DNA from: JAYQUR01 sp038133505
GTDB taxonomy: Bacteria > Pseudomonadota > Alphaproteobacteria > MPNO01 > UBA830
Reading direction: 5' to 3'
Assembly (NCBI GenBank): GCA_038133505.1
Contig: JAYPTI010000071.1
Location: forward strand, 1 to 15,928
DNA: 15,928 bases
A model generated the notes under the pieces. The model was not told the origin of the DNA. It ran no database searches and saw nothing but the letters and a program-made list of their open reading frames with translations. Below are positions 1 to 7,529 of the stretch, one piece after another. How positions within the stretch are numbered: the first letter of the stretch is position 1; every line of letters starts with the position of its first letter. A program made the translations under genes and the position numbers.

Positions 1-2093
1 GCTTAACAGGCCGCATACTGCTGGCCGAACTCGGTACGCTCGCCGCAGGCGCCGTGCCGCAATTGGCGCTCGCTCTCGCAAGCGGCTTTTTCGCCGCGGC
101 GGCGTTCGGCGCGGCGCTTGGCCTCAGTCGAGACGAATGGCTTTCTCTCGTTAGAGGCGCGGGCCGCATGAGCGGTTCTTCTGCCCGATACGGCATGGCC
201 GTCGGGCGTTTAATCGCGCGGGCCGCGGGCCGCGTCGGGGCCGCCGCATGGTCGCTTCTGCGGCGCGCGCGTCTGCCAGTCCGCAGGCGGACCAAAGATG
301 GCCCATGGGAAGACGACATTCCTCAGAGCGGGGACGAAATAGAAATAGAGCCCGACCCGGTCGCCGATCTCGGCGATGGACGCCGCGAGCCGACCCTCGG
401 CCGCCGGAAACCAACGCGTGACGGCTCACCCTACGACACCTCGGCGACAGAGCGGGATGCGGCCTCGCAGAAGAAGATCGTCGCCCCCAAGCGGCGCAAG
501 GCGGCCAGCGGCAAGCGCGCTGCGGAAGCCGCTCAGTCCAGTTTCGATCTCGGCACCGGCGAGTACTCGCTGCCGCCGCTCGACGCACTCGACGAGCCGC
601 CCGGGGACAGCCCGGCCGACAAGCTCGACGAGGAAGCGCTGGCCGAAAACGCTCGCCTGCTCGAATCCGTCCTGGAGGATTTCGGCGTGCGCGGCCGTAT
701 CGTGAAGGTACGCCCCGGCCCCGTCGTCACGCTCTACGAGCTCGAGCCCGCGCCGGGAACGAAATCGTCGCGCGTGATCGGCCTCGCAGACGACATCGCG
801 CGCTCGATGAGCGCCGTGTCGGTCCGCGTCGCGGTGGTGCCGGGCAAGAACGTCATCGGCATCGAACTGCCGAACTCGACGCGCGAGCTGGTCGCGTTGC
901 GCGAGCTCGTCTCCGCGCGCGACTACGAGAAGCATTCCGGCGCGCTGACGCTGGTGCTCGGCAAGGACATCGGCGGCGCGCCGACCATGGTCGACCTTGC
1001 CCGCATGCCTCATCTGCTGATCGCGGGCACGACCGGCTCCGGCAAGTCGGTCGCAGTCAACACGATGATCCTGTCGCTGCTCTATCGCCTCACGCCCGAC
1101 CAGTGCAAGTTCATCATGATCGACCCCAAGATGCTGGAACTGTCGGTCTACGACGACATTCCGCACCTGCTGTCGCCGGTCGTCACCGACCCGGCCAAGG
1201 CCGTCGTCGCGCTGCGCTGGGCGGTGCGCGAGATGGAGAATCGTTACCGCGCCATGTCGAGCCTCGGCGTGCGCAACATCCACGGCTACAACCAGCGCAT
1301 CGCCGACGCCGCGAAGAAGGGCGAGATCCTGACGCGCACGGTGCAGACCGGCTTCGATCCCGAATCCGGCGAGCCGGTCTACGAAGAGCAGCAGTACGAC
1401 ATGAACCCGCTGCCCTACATCGTCGTCATCGTCGACGAGATGGCCGACCTGATGCTGGTCGCCGGCAAGGAGGTCGAGGCGGCCGTCCAGCGCCTCGCCC
1501 AGATGGCGCGCGCCGCGGGCATTCACCTGATCATGGCGACGCAGCGGCCGTCGGTCGACGTCATCACCGGCACGATCAAGGCGAACTTCCCGACGCGTAT
1601 CTCGTTCCAGGTGACCTCCAAGATCGACAGCCGCACCATCCTCGGCGAGGGCGGCGCGGAGCAGCTGCTCGGCCAGGGCGACATGCTCTACATGGCGGGC
1701 GGCGGCCGCATCAGCCGCGTGCACGGCCCGTTCGTCTCGGACGAGGCGGTGGAGCGCGTGGTCAACTTCCTGCGCGGCCAGGCGGGCCCGGACTACATCG
1801 AGGAGGTGACCGAGGGCGAGCACGAGTCGCCCTTCATCCCGGGTCCCGACGGCGAGGCGGCGGGTGGGACCGGCGGCGGCAGCGCCGAGGACGAGCTCTA
1901 CGACCAGGCGGTCGCCATTGTCTGCCGCGAGCGCAAGGCCTCGACAAGCTTCGTCCAGCGCCACCTGCAGATCGGCTACAACCGGGCGGCCCGCATCATC
2001 GAGCGCATGGAAGCGGAGGGCGTGATTTCCAAGGCCAACCATGTCGGCAAGCGCGAGGTCCTCGCCCGCGACATCGACAGCCGGGAGAATTGA
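1..2093 (+). CDS. ftsK: DNA translocase FtsK, 5'-truncated by the window edge
   Basis: FtsK anchors at the division septum and pumps DNA to clear and resolve chromosome termini. The reading frame is open from base 3, so the true start lies outside; a GTG at 54 is internal. What remains is the last membrane segment (about nt 60-125), an acidic and basic linker, the alpha/beta motor and the gamma domain. The Walker A motif GTTGSGKS is at nt 1026-1049 and the Walker B stretch YIVVIVDEMADLM begins at nt 1416. The C-terminal winged-helix gamma domain (about nt 1890-2066, containing IGYNRAARIIERM) reads KOPS-type polar sequences and contacts XerD in studied homologues. About 695 residues are visible, against roughly 800 or more for full-length proteins. 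It is followed 55 bases later by lolA in the same direction, a common alphaproteobacterial arrangement. Confidence 0.97.
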   Translation, partial: LTGRILLAELGTLAAGAVPQLALALASGFFAAAAFGAALGLSRDEWLSLVRGAGRMSGSSARYGMAVGRLIARAAGRVGAAAWSLLRRARLPVRRRTKDGPWEDDIPQSGDEIEIEPDPVADLGDGRREPTLGRRKPTRDGSPYDTSATERDAASQKKIVAPKRRKAASGKRAAEAAQSSFDLGTGEYSLPPLDALDEPPGDSPADKLDEEALAENARLLESVLEDFGVRGRIVKVRPGPVVTLYELEPAPGTKSSRVIGLADDIARSMSAVSVRVAVVPGKNVIGIELPNSTRELVALRELVSARDYEKHSGALTLVLGKDIGGAPTMVDLARMPHLLIAGTTGSGKSVAVNTMILSLLYRLTPDQCKFIMIDPKMLELSVYDDIPHLLSPVVTDPAKAVVALRWAVREMENRYRAMSSLGVRNIHGYNQRIADAAKKGEILTRTVQTGFDPESGEPVYEEQQYDMNPLPYIVVIVDEMADLMLVAGKEVEAAVQRLAQMARAAGIHLIMATQRPSVDVITGTIKANFPTRISFQVTSKIDSRTILGEGGAEQLLGQGDMLYMAGGGRISRVHGPFVSDEAVERVVNFLRGQAGPDYIEEVTEGEHESPFIPGPDGEAAGGTGGGSAEDELYDQAVAIVCRERKASTSFVQRHLQIGYNRAARIIERMEAEGVISKANHVGKREVLARDIDSREN

Positions 2094-2148
2094 GCGCGTC
2101 GAAAGGGCCTGCCTTTCCCTCGCCTCATTTCCCCCTATATATGGGCCC

Positions 2149-2778
2149 ATGATCCGGTCAATCGCCCGACACGCGGCGGCGCTTGTGCTCGCCGCCTCCT
2201 TCGCCCTCCCGGCCGCGGCGGAGTACCGCCTGTCGGACAAGGACAAGGCCGACGTTGCGCGGATCGAGGCCTATCTCAACAACATCGAGACGCTCAGGAG
2301 CCCGTTCGTGCAGCTCGCCTCGGGCGGCCGGTTCGCCGAGGGCACGATCTACATCGAGCGGCCCCGGCGGCTACGGCTCGACTACAAGCCGCCGGCAACG
2401 GTCCAGGTCTACGCCAACGGCAACTGGCTCCTGCACGTCGATACCGAGCTCGAGACGGTGACGCACATACCGATCTCGTCGACCCCGGTGGGCTTTCTGG
2501 TGGGCGACAAGATTCGCTTCTCCGGCCAGGTGGAAGTGCACCGCGTGGTTCGCGAGAAGCAGACGATATCCGTCGTGCTCGGCGAGACGGACGCGCCCGA
2601 GGCGGGGAGCTTCACCCTGACCTTTTCGGACAATCCGCTGCAGCTCCGCCGCTGGACGGTCGTGGACGCCCAGGGCGTGACGACAAATGTCACGCTGGTC
2701 GGCGCCGCGTTCAACGTCGCGATCCCGCCCGGCGTCTTTGCGTTCGACGAGACCAAGTACGAACGCGAGCTCCAGTAG
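2149..2778 (+). CDS. lolA: Outer-membrane lipoprotein carrier protein LolA
   Basis: LolA is the periplasmic chaperone that takes lipoproteins from the LolCDE complex to the outer membrane. The ATG at 2149 gives a 209-residue protein. Its signal peptide has a basic start (MIRSIARH), an Ala/Leu core and a likely cleavage after PAAA at residue 24. The mature part has the LolA pattern: a first helix (VARIEAYLNNIETLRSPFVQ), then strands containing G-x-I-Y-I-E-R-P-x-R-L-R-L-D-Y, and a C-terminal half-barrel ending in a hydrophobic beta hairpin. An open frame extends upstream into ftsK, but only the 2149 start gives a signal peptide at the N-terminus. No good Shine-Dalgarno sequence is visible. The position right after ftsK supports the call. 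Confidence 0.93.
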   Translation: MIRSIARHAAALVLAASFALPAAAEYRLSDKDKADVARIEAYLNNIETLRSPFVQLASGGRFAEGTIYIERPRRLRLDYKPPATVQVYANGNWLLHVDTELETVTHIPISSTPVGFLVGDKIRFSGQVEVHRVVREKQTISVVLGETDAPEAGSFTLTFSDNPLQLRRWTVVDAQGVTTNVTLVGAAFNVAIPPGVFAFDETKYERELQ

Positions 2779-2977
2779 AGGCGGACATATTGATCTGCGC
2801 AGAAACGCACCGGCCTTCGTCCGTTTCACGATCTCAGCCCCCCGACCACCCGACGCCGATATCCTCATGGGTGGCCGGGAGGGAGAGAGGGCCGAAACCG
2901 CAGAAAAAGACACCGCGAAATTCAGTCATGCGAGGGTCGCAATTGTCCGCCGGGGCGCAACGTGATAGCCATGGGTC

Positions 2978-3766
2978 ATGAGTGAGAGTCCGAAGCCGCT
3001 GGTCGGCATTCCCGCCAGCCAGATCTTCATGCCCAACCATTCGCTTGCCCAGCACGGCTCGGGCGAGCGGTACATCCGGGCCGTCGCCGGGGGCGCGGGC
3101 GCGGTGCCGATGGTCATTCCGGCGCTCGCCGATTTTTACGATTTCGGGGAGCTTGCCGACCGCCTCGACGGGCTGATGCTGACGGGCGGCCGTGCCAACG
3201 TGGAGCCGCACCACTACGGCGGCCAGCCGTTTCCCGACGACGAGGTACGCGACCCGCCGCGCGACCACACGGTGCTGCCGCTGATCCGCGAGTGCCTCGC
3301 GCGCGGCGTGCCGGTTTTCGGATCTTGCCGCGGCATTCAGGAAATCAACGTCGCGATGGGCGGCACGCTGCATTACCGCTGCCACCTCGTCCCCGGCTTC
3401 AACGACCACCGCATGCCGCGCGAAGGCGACATGGAGCACAAGTTCGGCCCGCGGCACCCGGTCGTGATGGCGAAGGAAGGCTATTTCCACGGGCTGATCG
3501 GGCGCCGCGAGATCATGGTCAACTCGCTGCACGGCCAGTGCGTCGACGAGGTCGCACCCGGGTTCGAGGTCGAATGCGTCTCGCCGGACGGCGTGATCGA
3601 GGGGATCCGCTACGTCGAAAAGGACTTGTTCTGCGTCGGCGTTCAGTGGCACGCCGAGTGGCGCTTCGACGAGAATGCGCTGTCGCACGCGCTGTGGCGC
3701 GAGTTCGGCGACGCCGCCCGCGAACGCGCCCGCCGCCGCGCGGGCCGCGCCATCGCCGCCGAATAA
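2978..3766 (+). CDS. Gamma-glutamyl-gamma-aminobutyrate hydrolase family protein (peptidase C26, class I amidotransferase fold)
   Basis: This 262-residue cytoplasmic protein belongs to the PuuD/C26 branch of class I glutamine amidotransferases, which hydrolyse gamma-glutamyl amide bonds in polyamine-derived or related compounds. The nucleophile is Cys117 in the elbow GSCRGIQEINVAMGG, and the catalytic His225 and Glu227 lie in GVQWHAEW. The usual WHPE is WHAE here, but the triad is complete. The SLHGQCVDEV stretch is the other conserved C26 block. The exact substrate cannot be read from sequence. The gene starts 199 bases after lolA and ends 9 bases before xth, so it probably shares a transcript with xth. 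A nearby ATG at 2971 is out of frame and hits a stop at once. Its position between lolA and xth is unusual, because these two are often adjacent in alphaproteobacteria. Confidence 0.9.
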   Translation: MSESPKPLVGIPASQIFMPNHSLAQHGSGERYIRAVAGGAGAVPMVIPALADFYDFGELADRLDGLMLTGGRANVEPHHYGGQPFPDDEVRDPPRDHTVLPLIRECLARGVPVFGSCRGIQEINVAMGGTLHYRCHLVPGFNDHRMPREGDMEHKFGPRHPVVMAKEGYFHGLIGRREIMVNSLHGQCVDEVAPGFEVECVSPDGVIEGIRYVEKDLFCVGVQWHAEWRFDENALSHALWREFGDAARERARRRAGRAIAAE

Positions 3767-3775
3767 TCCGCGCCG

Positions 3776-4561
3776 ATGCGGATCGTTACCTGGAACATCA
3801 ACTCGGTACGGCTGCGCCTCGGGCTGATCGAGCGCGTCACCGAGGCGCTCGCGCCCGACGTTCTGTGCCTTCAGGAGATCAAGGTCCAGACCGAAGCCTT
3901 TCCCGCGAAGGATCTGGAAGCGATGGGCTACGCCCACATGCTGGTCCGCGGCATGAAGTCCTACAACGGTGTCGCCATTCTCAGCCGGACGCCTGTCTCT
4001 GAATCGGGGACCCGCGACTGGTGCGGCAAGGAGGACGCCCGCCACGTCGCCGGCGATATCGGCGGCGTCGAGCTCCATAATTTCTATGTCCCCGCCGGCG
4101 GCGACGAGCCCGACCCGGCGATCAACGACAAGTTCGCGCACAAACTCGATTTCCTGAAGGAGGCCGCCGCCTGGTCGCAGGGCCTGTCGGCGGACGGCAA
4201 GCGTATTCTCGTCGGCGACCTCAACATCGCGCCGCTCGAATCCGACGTGTGGTCGCACAAGCAGCTCGTGGGCGTCGTCAGCCACACGCCCGTCGAGGTC
4301 GACGGGCTGGGCAAATGGATGGCGGCGCACGGCTGGATCGACGCCGTCCGCGCGATCGTGCCGGAGGACGAGCAGCTCTATTCCTGGTGGAGCTATCGCA
4401 ACCGCGAATGGCCCGGCAACGACCGCGGCCGCCGGCTGGATCACATCTGGATCAGCCCGGCGCTGGCCGGCAAGGTGACCGGCGCCGGCGTCTTCAGCGA
4501 CCCGCGCGGCTGGGAGAAACCGTCCGACCATGCCCCGGTATGGGCCGACATCGACATCTGA
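3776..4561 (+). CDS. xth: Exodeoxyribonuclease III (AP endonuclease, Xth family)
   Basis: This Mg-dependent base-excision repair enzyme cuts DNA at abasic sites and removes 3' blocking groups. The 261-residue protein has the complete exonuclease-endonuclease-phosphatase active site: Asn7 in TWNINS, metal ligand Glu34 in LQEIK, the YVPAGG loop (Tyr near residue 103), Asp148 and Asn150 in GDLNIAP, Asp222 in RLDHIW, and the Asp251-His252 pair in SDHAPV. Length and the early WNINS motif support the ATG at 3776. It starts 9 bases after the C26 hydrolase gene, and its last 22 bases overlap the lipoprotein gene downstream, suggesting translational coupling along this + strand cluster. Confidence 0.96.
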   Translation: MRIVTWNINSVRLRLGLIERVTEALAPDVLCLQEIKVQTEAFPAKDLEAMGYAHMLVRGMKSYNGVAILSRTPVSESGTRDWCGKEDARHVAGDIGGVELHNFYVPAGGDEPDPAINDKFAHKLDFLKEAAAWSQGLSADGKRILVGDLNIAPLESDVWSHKQLVGVVSHTPVEVDGLGKWMAAHGWIDAVRAIVPEDEQLYSWWSYRNREWPGNDRGRRLDHIWISPALAGKVTGAGVFSDPRGWEKPSDHAPVWADIDI

Positions 4562-4878
4562 CCGCACTGGCGGGCGCGGTATGCCTGGCAACGGTTTCGG
4601 CCTGTGCGCCGCCCTCCTCCCCGCCCTCGGCGGAAGACGGCTCCGTCAGCGCGACCTACGACTGCGGCACGGCGGGGCGTCTTGCCGTGGTATTCGCGGG
4701 CGATACCGCGACGATCGTTTTCGCTGACGGCAAGCACCGCACCCTCTCCCGCGCAATTTCCGCCTCCGGCGCGCGGTACACGGACGGCTCGATGACGTTC
4801 TGGGACCGGGGGCAGACGGCGCTTTTCGGCGCGGCCTTCGGCGACCGCGTCGATTGCCTGCGCGTTTCGCACCGATAG
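4540..4878 (+). CDS. MliC-like C-type lysozyme inhibitor lipoprotein
   Basis: Taking the ATG at 4540 gives a 112-residue protein with a textbook lipoprotein signal: MGRHRH, a hydrophobic stretch, then the lipobox TVSAC with Cys22 as the lipidated residue. The mature part matches the MliC pattern. It has a conserved Cys near the start (Cys42 in TYDCG), a strand with VVFAGDTATIVFADGKHRTLSRAISASGARYTDG split over two blocks (the ASGARYTDG signature is the lysozyme-contact loop in known members), a W-x-R-G-x-x-A motif where most members have Lys, and a final Cys106 able to pair with Cys42. Known members sit in the outer membrane or periplasm and inhibit host or phage-type lysozymes. The start overlaps xth by 22 bases. 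A longer open frame upstream would destroy the signal peptide and is rejected. Confidence 0.82.
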   Translation: MGRHRHLTALAGAVCLATVSACAPPSSPPSAEDGSVSATYDCGTAGRLAVVFAGDTATIVFADGKHRTLSRAISASGARYTDGSMTFWDRGQTALFGAAFGDRVDCLRVSHR

Positions 4879-4894
4879 ACGGTGCGCCTGCGCG

Positions 4895-5662
4895 CTATAT
4901 CCCCCGGATGTAACCGCCGTCGACGCGGATCACGCCGCCGGTAACGTAGCCGGCGTTGGCGCTGCACAGATAGACGGCGGTGTCGGCGAACTCCTCGACC
5001 GAGCCGTAACGGCCAGCCGGGATCTGGGCGAGCGAGGCCTTGACGATATCCGCGACCGGCTTGCCCTGACGCTCCGCATTTGCGTTGTCGATCTGGTCGA
5101 CGCGCTCTGTGTGGATGCGCCCCGGCGCGACGATGTTGATCGTCACCCCGTCTTTCGCGACCTCCGACGCCAGCGTCTTGGCCCAGCCGACCTGCGCCGA
5201 TCTCAAAGCATTGGAGATGCCGAGACCCGGAATCGGCTGCTGGATGCCCGACGACGACACGGCGACGATACGGCCCCAGCCGCGCGACCGCATGCCGGGC
5301 AGGAAGGCGTTCACGATCCGAAGCTGGTTCACGAACATGATCTCGAACTGCTTGGTCCACAGCTCGGGCGCAACGTCGGCAATGTCGCCGGGCGGCGGGC
5401 CGCCGCCGTTGCAGACAACGATATCGACGTCTCCCATGTCGGCTTCGACGTTCGCGATCAGCGCCGCGACGGACCCCGGGTCCGACAGGTCGAGCGCATA
5501 GCCCTTGGCCGATGCGCCGATGCTCTCCGCCTCGCCTTCCGGCTTGCGCCCGCACACGGCGACGTTCGCGCCTTCCGCCGCGAGCCGGCGTGCGATGCCG
5601 AAGCCCATCCCCTTGGTCGAGCCCATCACGAGCGCGTTCTTGCCGGTCAGTCCCAGATCCAC
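4895..5662 (-). CDS. SDR-family oxidoreductase with altered catalytic motif
   Basis: This 255-residue Rossmann protein starts with GTG at 5662, preceded by a strong Shine-Dalgarno sequence. The nucleotide-binding motif is GSTKGMGFG (residues 14-22), the NNAG motif is NGGG (85-88), the structural Asn112 is in VNQL, and the Ser triplet 136-138 is kept. The catalytic YxxxK is not: counting back from VGWAKTLA, the expected Lys aligns with Arg154 and the Tyr with Ser150 (ISNALR). The C-terminal G-x-V-I-R-V-D-G-G block is intact. Database names for such proteins are often 3-oxoacyl-ACP reductase, but the substrate is unknown and the reaction may differ. It follows comM by 42 bases on the same strand and converges with the MliC-like gene, leaving 16 bases. 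Confidence 0.9.
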   Translation of the reverse strand: MDLGLTGKNALVMGSTKGMGFGIARRLAAEGANVAVCGRKPEGEAESIGASAKGYALDLSDPGSVAALIANVEADMGDVDIVVCNGGGPPPGDIADVAPELWTKQFEIMFVNQLRIVNAFLPGMRSRGWGRIVAVSSSGIQQPIPGLGISNALRSAQVGWAKTLASEVAKDGVTINIVAPGRIHTERVDQIDNANAERQGKPVADIVKASLAQIPAGRYGSVEEFADTAVYLCSANAGYVTGGVIRVDGGYIRGI

Positions 5663-5668
5663 TGTCGT

Positions 5669-5676
5669 CCTCCCTT
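5669..5676 (-). promoter_or_regulatory. Shine-Dalgarno sequence fixing the GTG start of the SDR gene
   Basis: On the minus strand the bases read AAGGGAGG, six bases before the GTG at 5662. This near-ideal site supports GTG as the start. Confidence 0.75.
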
Positions 5677-5704
5677 GTCAGCGTGGAGGATCAGAGTGGC
5701 GCTC

Positions 5705-7222
5705 TCACCGCCCCGGCGCAACCCGGCGGTAACTCAGCGCCTCCGCGACGTGCAAGCGGCGCACGCCGGCCGAGCCGTCGAGGTCGGCGATCGTCCGCGC
5801 GACGCGGAGGATGCGGTGCCAGCCGCGCGCCGACAGATGCAGGCGCTCGGCGGCGTCGGTCAGCAGCTTGCGGCCGTCGGCGTCGGGTTCGGCTATGGTG
5901 TCCAGAAGCTCGCCGTCGGCACGCGCATTGATGCGGATAACCGCCTGGCCAAGGGCGACGAACCGCTCCTGCTGGACGGCGCGCGCGGCGGCAACGCGGG
6001 CGGCGACCTCGGCCGAGCCTTTGGCGGGCGGCGGCAGCGAGAGATCGGCGGGTTTTACCGCAGGCACATCGACGTGGAGATCGATGCGGTCGAACAGTGG
6101 CCCCGAGATCTTCGACTGGTAGTCGGCGGCGCAGCGCGGCACGCGCGAACACGCCAGCGCCGGGTCGTCGAGGTAGCCGCAGCGGCACGGGTTCATCGCC
6201 GCGACGAGCTGGAAGCGCGCCGGGTAGGTGACGTGCGCGTTGGCGCGGGCGACGACGGCGCGGCCCGATTCGAGCGGCTGGCGCAGGGCTTCCAGCGTTC
6301 GGCGGTCGAATTCCGGCAACTCGTCGAGAAACAGAACGCCGTGATGGGCGAGCGACGCCTCGCCCGGCCGGGCGCGCAGGCCGCCGCCGATCAGGGCCGG
6401 CAGTGAGGCGGAATGGTGCGGGTCGCGAAACGGCCGGCGGGTGAGCAGACGCCCACCTTCGAGCCGGCCGGCGACCGAATGGATCATCGACAGCTCCAGC
6501 GCCTCCGCCGCGGTCAGCGGCGGCAGAAGGCCGGGAAGGCGCGCTGCCATCATCGACTTGCCGGACCCGGGCGGGCCGCACATCAGGAGGTTGTGGCCGC
6601 CCGCAGCCGCGATCTCCAGCGCGCGCTTGGCGCTTTCCTGGCCCTTCACGTCCCGAAGATCGGGCAGTTGGGCGGCGTCCGGCGCGCGAGCCGGCACAGG
6701 CGGGGTCAGCACCTGGGTGCCGCGCGCGTGATTGATCAATGCGATGAGGGACGACGGCGCCAGCACCTCGATGCCGCCGGCCCACGCCGCTTCGCCGCCC
6801 TGCGCCGCGGGACAGACGATTCCGTTGCCGGCGGCCGACGCCGCGATGGCGGCGGGCAGTACGCCGGCAACCGGATTGATCGCGCCGTCGAGCGCGAGCT
6901 CGCCGAGGACGGTATAGCCGTCGAATGCATCGGCGGGCACGACCTCCATCGCCGTCAGGAGCGCGACTGCGGTCGGCAGGTCGAAATGCGAGCCTTCCTT
7001 GAGAAGATCGGCCGGCGCGAGATTGACGGTGATGCGCTTCGGCGGCAGCGCGAGCCCCATGGCGGCAAGGGCCGCCCGCACGCGTTCCCGCGATTCGGCA
7101 ACCGCCTTGTCGGGCAGCCCGACGACGTTGAACGCGACGATGCCCGACGACAGCTGCACCTGGCAGTCGATATCGCGCACGTCGATGCCGTCGAACGTGA
7201 CCGTGTGAACGCGGGAGACCAT
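5705..7222 (-). CDS. comM: ComM/YifB family AAA+ ATPase (magnesium chelatase-like)
   Basis: ComM homologues are hexameric helicases that extend branches during integration of incoming DNA in natural transformation. The ATG at 7222 gives 505 residues and the family-typical start MVSRVHTVTFDG; an open frame continues to 7369 but would add 49 residues without family character. The N-terminal Lon-protease-like domain covers about residues 1-170. The AAA+ core has Walker A GPPGSGKS (216-223) and Walker B VLFLDE (296-301). The zinc-like Cys cluster MNPCRCGY with Cys346, 348, 358 and 364 is typical. The C-terminal domain ends in the conserved VAEALSYR. Length is normal and no defect is seen. It may be co-transcribed with the SDR gene 42 bases downstream. 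The 334 bases upstream are shared with the divergent PEP-CTERM gene. Confidence 0.95.
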   Translation of the reverse strand: MVSRVHTVTFDGIDVRDIDCQVQLSSGIVAFNVVGLPDKAVAESRERVRAALAAMGLALPPKRITVNLAPADLLKEGSHFDLPTAVALLTAMEVVPADAFDGYTVLGELALDGAINPVAGVLPAAIAASAAGNGIVCPAAQGGEAAWAGGIEVLAPSSLIALINHARGTQVLTPPVPARAPDAAQLPDLRDVKGQESAKRALEIAAAGGHNLLMCGPPGSGKSMMAARLPGLLPPLTAAEALELSMIHSVAGRLEGGRLLTRRPFRDPHHSASLPALIGGGLRARPGEASLAHHGVLFLDELPEFDRRTLEALRQPLESGRAVVARANAHVTYPARFQLVAAMNPCRCGYLDDPALACSRVPRCAADYQSKISGPLFDRIDLHVDVPAVKPADLSLPPPAKGSAEVAARVAAARAVQQERFVALGQAVIRINARADGELLDTIAEPDADGRKLLTDAAERLHLSARGWHRILRVARTIADLDGSAGVRRLHVAEALSYRRVAPGR

Positions 7223-7401
7223 GCGGTTGCGAACCCCTTGCGCGGCGGGCGGGCGCCCTCCGGTTGCGGGGGTTTCCGCCGTTGCACCATAGCCAGATGC
7301 AAGGTGACCGTCCATCGCATGTTCTTCAATTGTTCTCAGGAACGTAACGCGAACGCCCCACGACTGCAATCGAAACGGGCCGGCGCCGGCTGGGCCGGTG
7401 T

Positions 7402-7415
7402 CGTGAAATTTTACG
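7402..7415. promoter_or_regulatory. Candidate activator-binding dyad (UAS) of the sigma-54 promoter
   Basis: The bases CGTGAAATTTTACG form the near-palindrome CGT-n-AAATTT-n-ACG. Its centre is about 102 bases before the start predicted from the -24/-12 element, where bacterial enhancer-binding proteins usually bind. The protein that would bind it is not known from this window. Confidence 0.45.
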
Positions 7416-7445
7416 CTTTTATGGAAGGCTGAATCGGCAGGGCTA

Positions 7446-7458
7446 TAACATATTGATT
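7446..7458 (-). promoter_or_regulatory. IHF consensus site
   Basis: On the minus strand the bases read AATCAATATGTTA, an exact match to the IHF consensus WATCAANNNNTTR. It is centred about 59 bases upstream of the predicted transcription start, between the dyad and the -24/-12 element, as at many sigma-54 promoters. It lies in an A+T-rich patch of an otherwise GC-rich window. Confidence 0.6.
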
Positions 7459-7484
7459 ACAATGCATATTTTTCGTCGCCGTGA

Positions 7485-7500
7485 TGGCATGGATTTTGCT
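7485..7500 (+). promoter_or_regulatory. Sigma-54 (RpoN) -24/-12 promoter for the PEP-CTERM gene
   Basis: The bases TGGCATG-GATT-TTGCT match the consensus TGGCACG-N4-TTGCW with one change (C to T). The GG at 7486-7487 and the GC at 7498-7499 are separated by exactly 10 bases, the required spacing. The predicted transcription start is near 7511, giving a leader of about 46 bases to the ATG at 7557. Confidence 0.7.
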
Positions 7501-7512
7501 CGTAGAGTCGGC

Positions 7513-7529
7513 GCGGCGCCGGGCGCCGC
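7513..7529 (+). promoter_or_regulatory. GC-rich hairpin at the predicted 5' end of the PEP-CTERM transcript
   Basis: GCGGCGC and GCGCCGC form a perfect 7-bp stem around a CGG loop, two bases after the predicted start. A run of six T follows at 7538-7543, then the Shine-Dalgarno-like GGAAAG at 7544-7549. It may stabilise the mRNA or control translation. The T run is 8 bases from the stem, so a normal terminator is unlikely. Confidence 0.5.

Noticed and set aside
2101..2117. GAAAGG/CCTTTC hairpin after ftsK as a terminator
   Set aside because: The stem is short, no T run follows, and lolA follows in the same direction within 32 bases.
426..2246. 606-codon open frame antisense to ftsK
   Set aside because: GC-rich genes often leave long open antisense frames. 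The product is a low-complexity Arg/Asp/Val/His-rich chain with no family pattern, while ftsK in the other frame has clear motifs.
2834..4591. 585-codon open frame antisense to the C26 hydrolase and xth
   Set aside because: It spans two well-supported genes and their gap and has no recognisable domain.
7223..7369. Longer start for comM
   Set aside because: The family begins at MVSRVHTV; the extra 49 residues have no family character.
7444..7449. TATAAC as a sigma-70 -10 box for the PEP-CTERM gene
   Set aside because: No -35-like hexamer is found 16-18 bases upstream, and most of the hexamer falls in the IHF match. The sigma-54 element is stronger.
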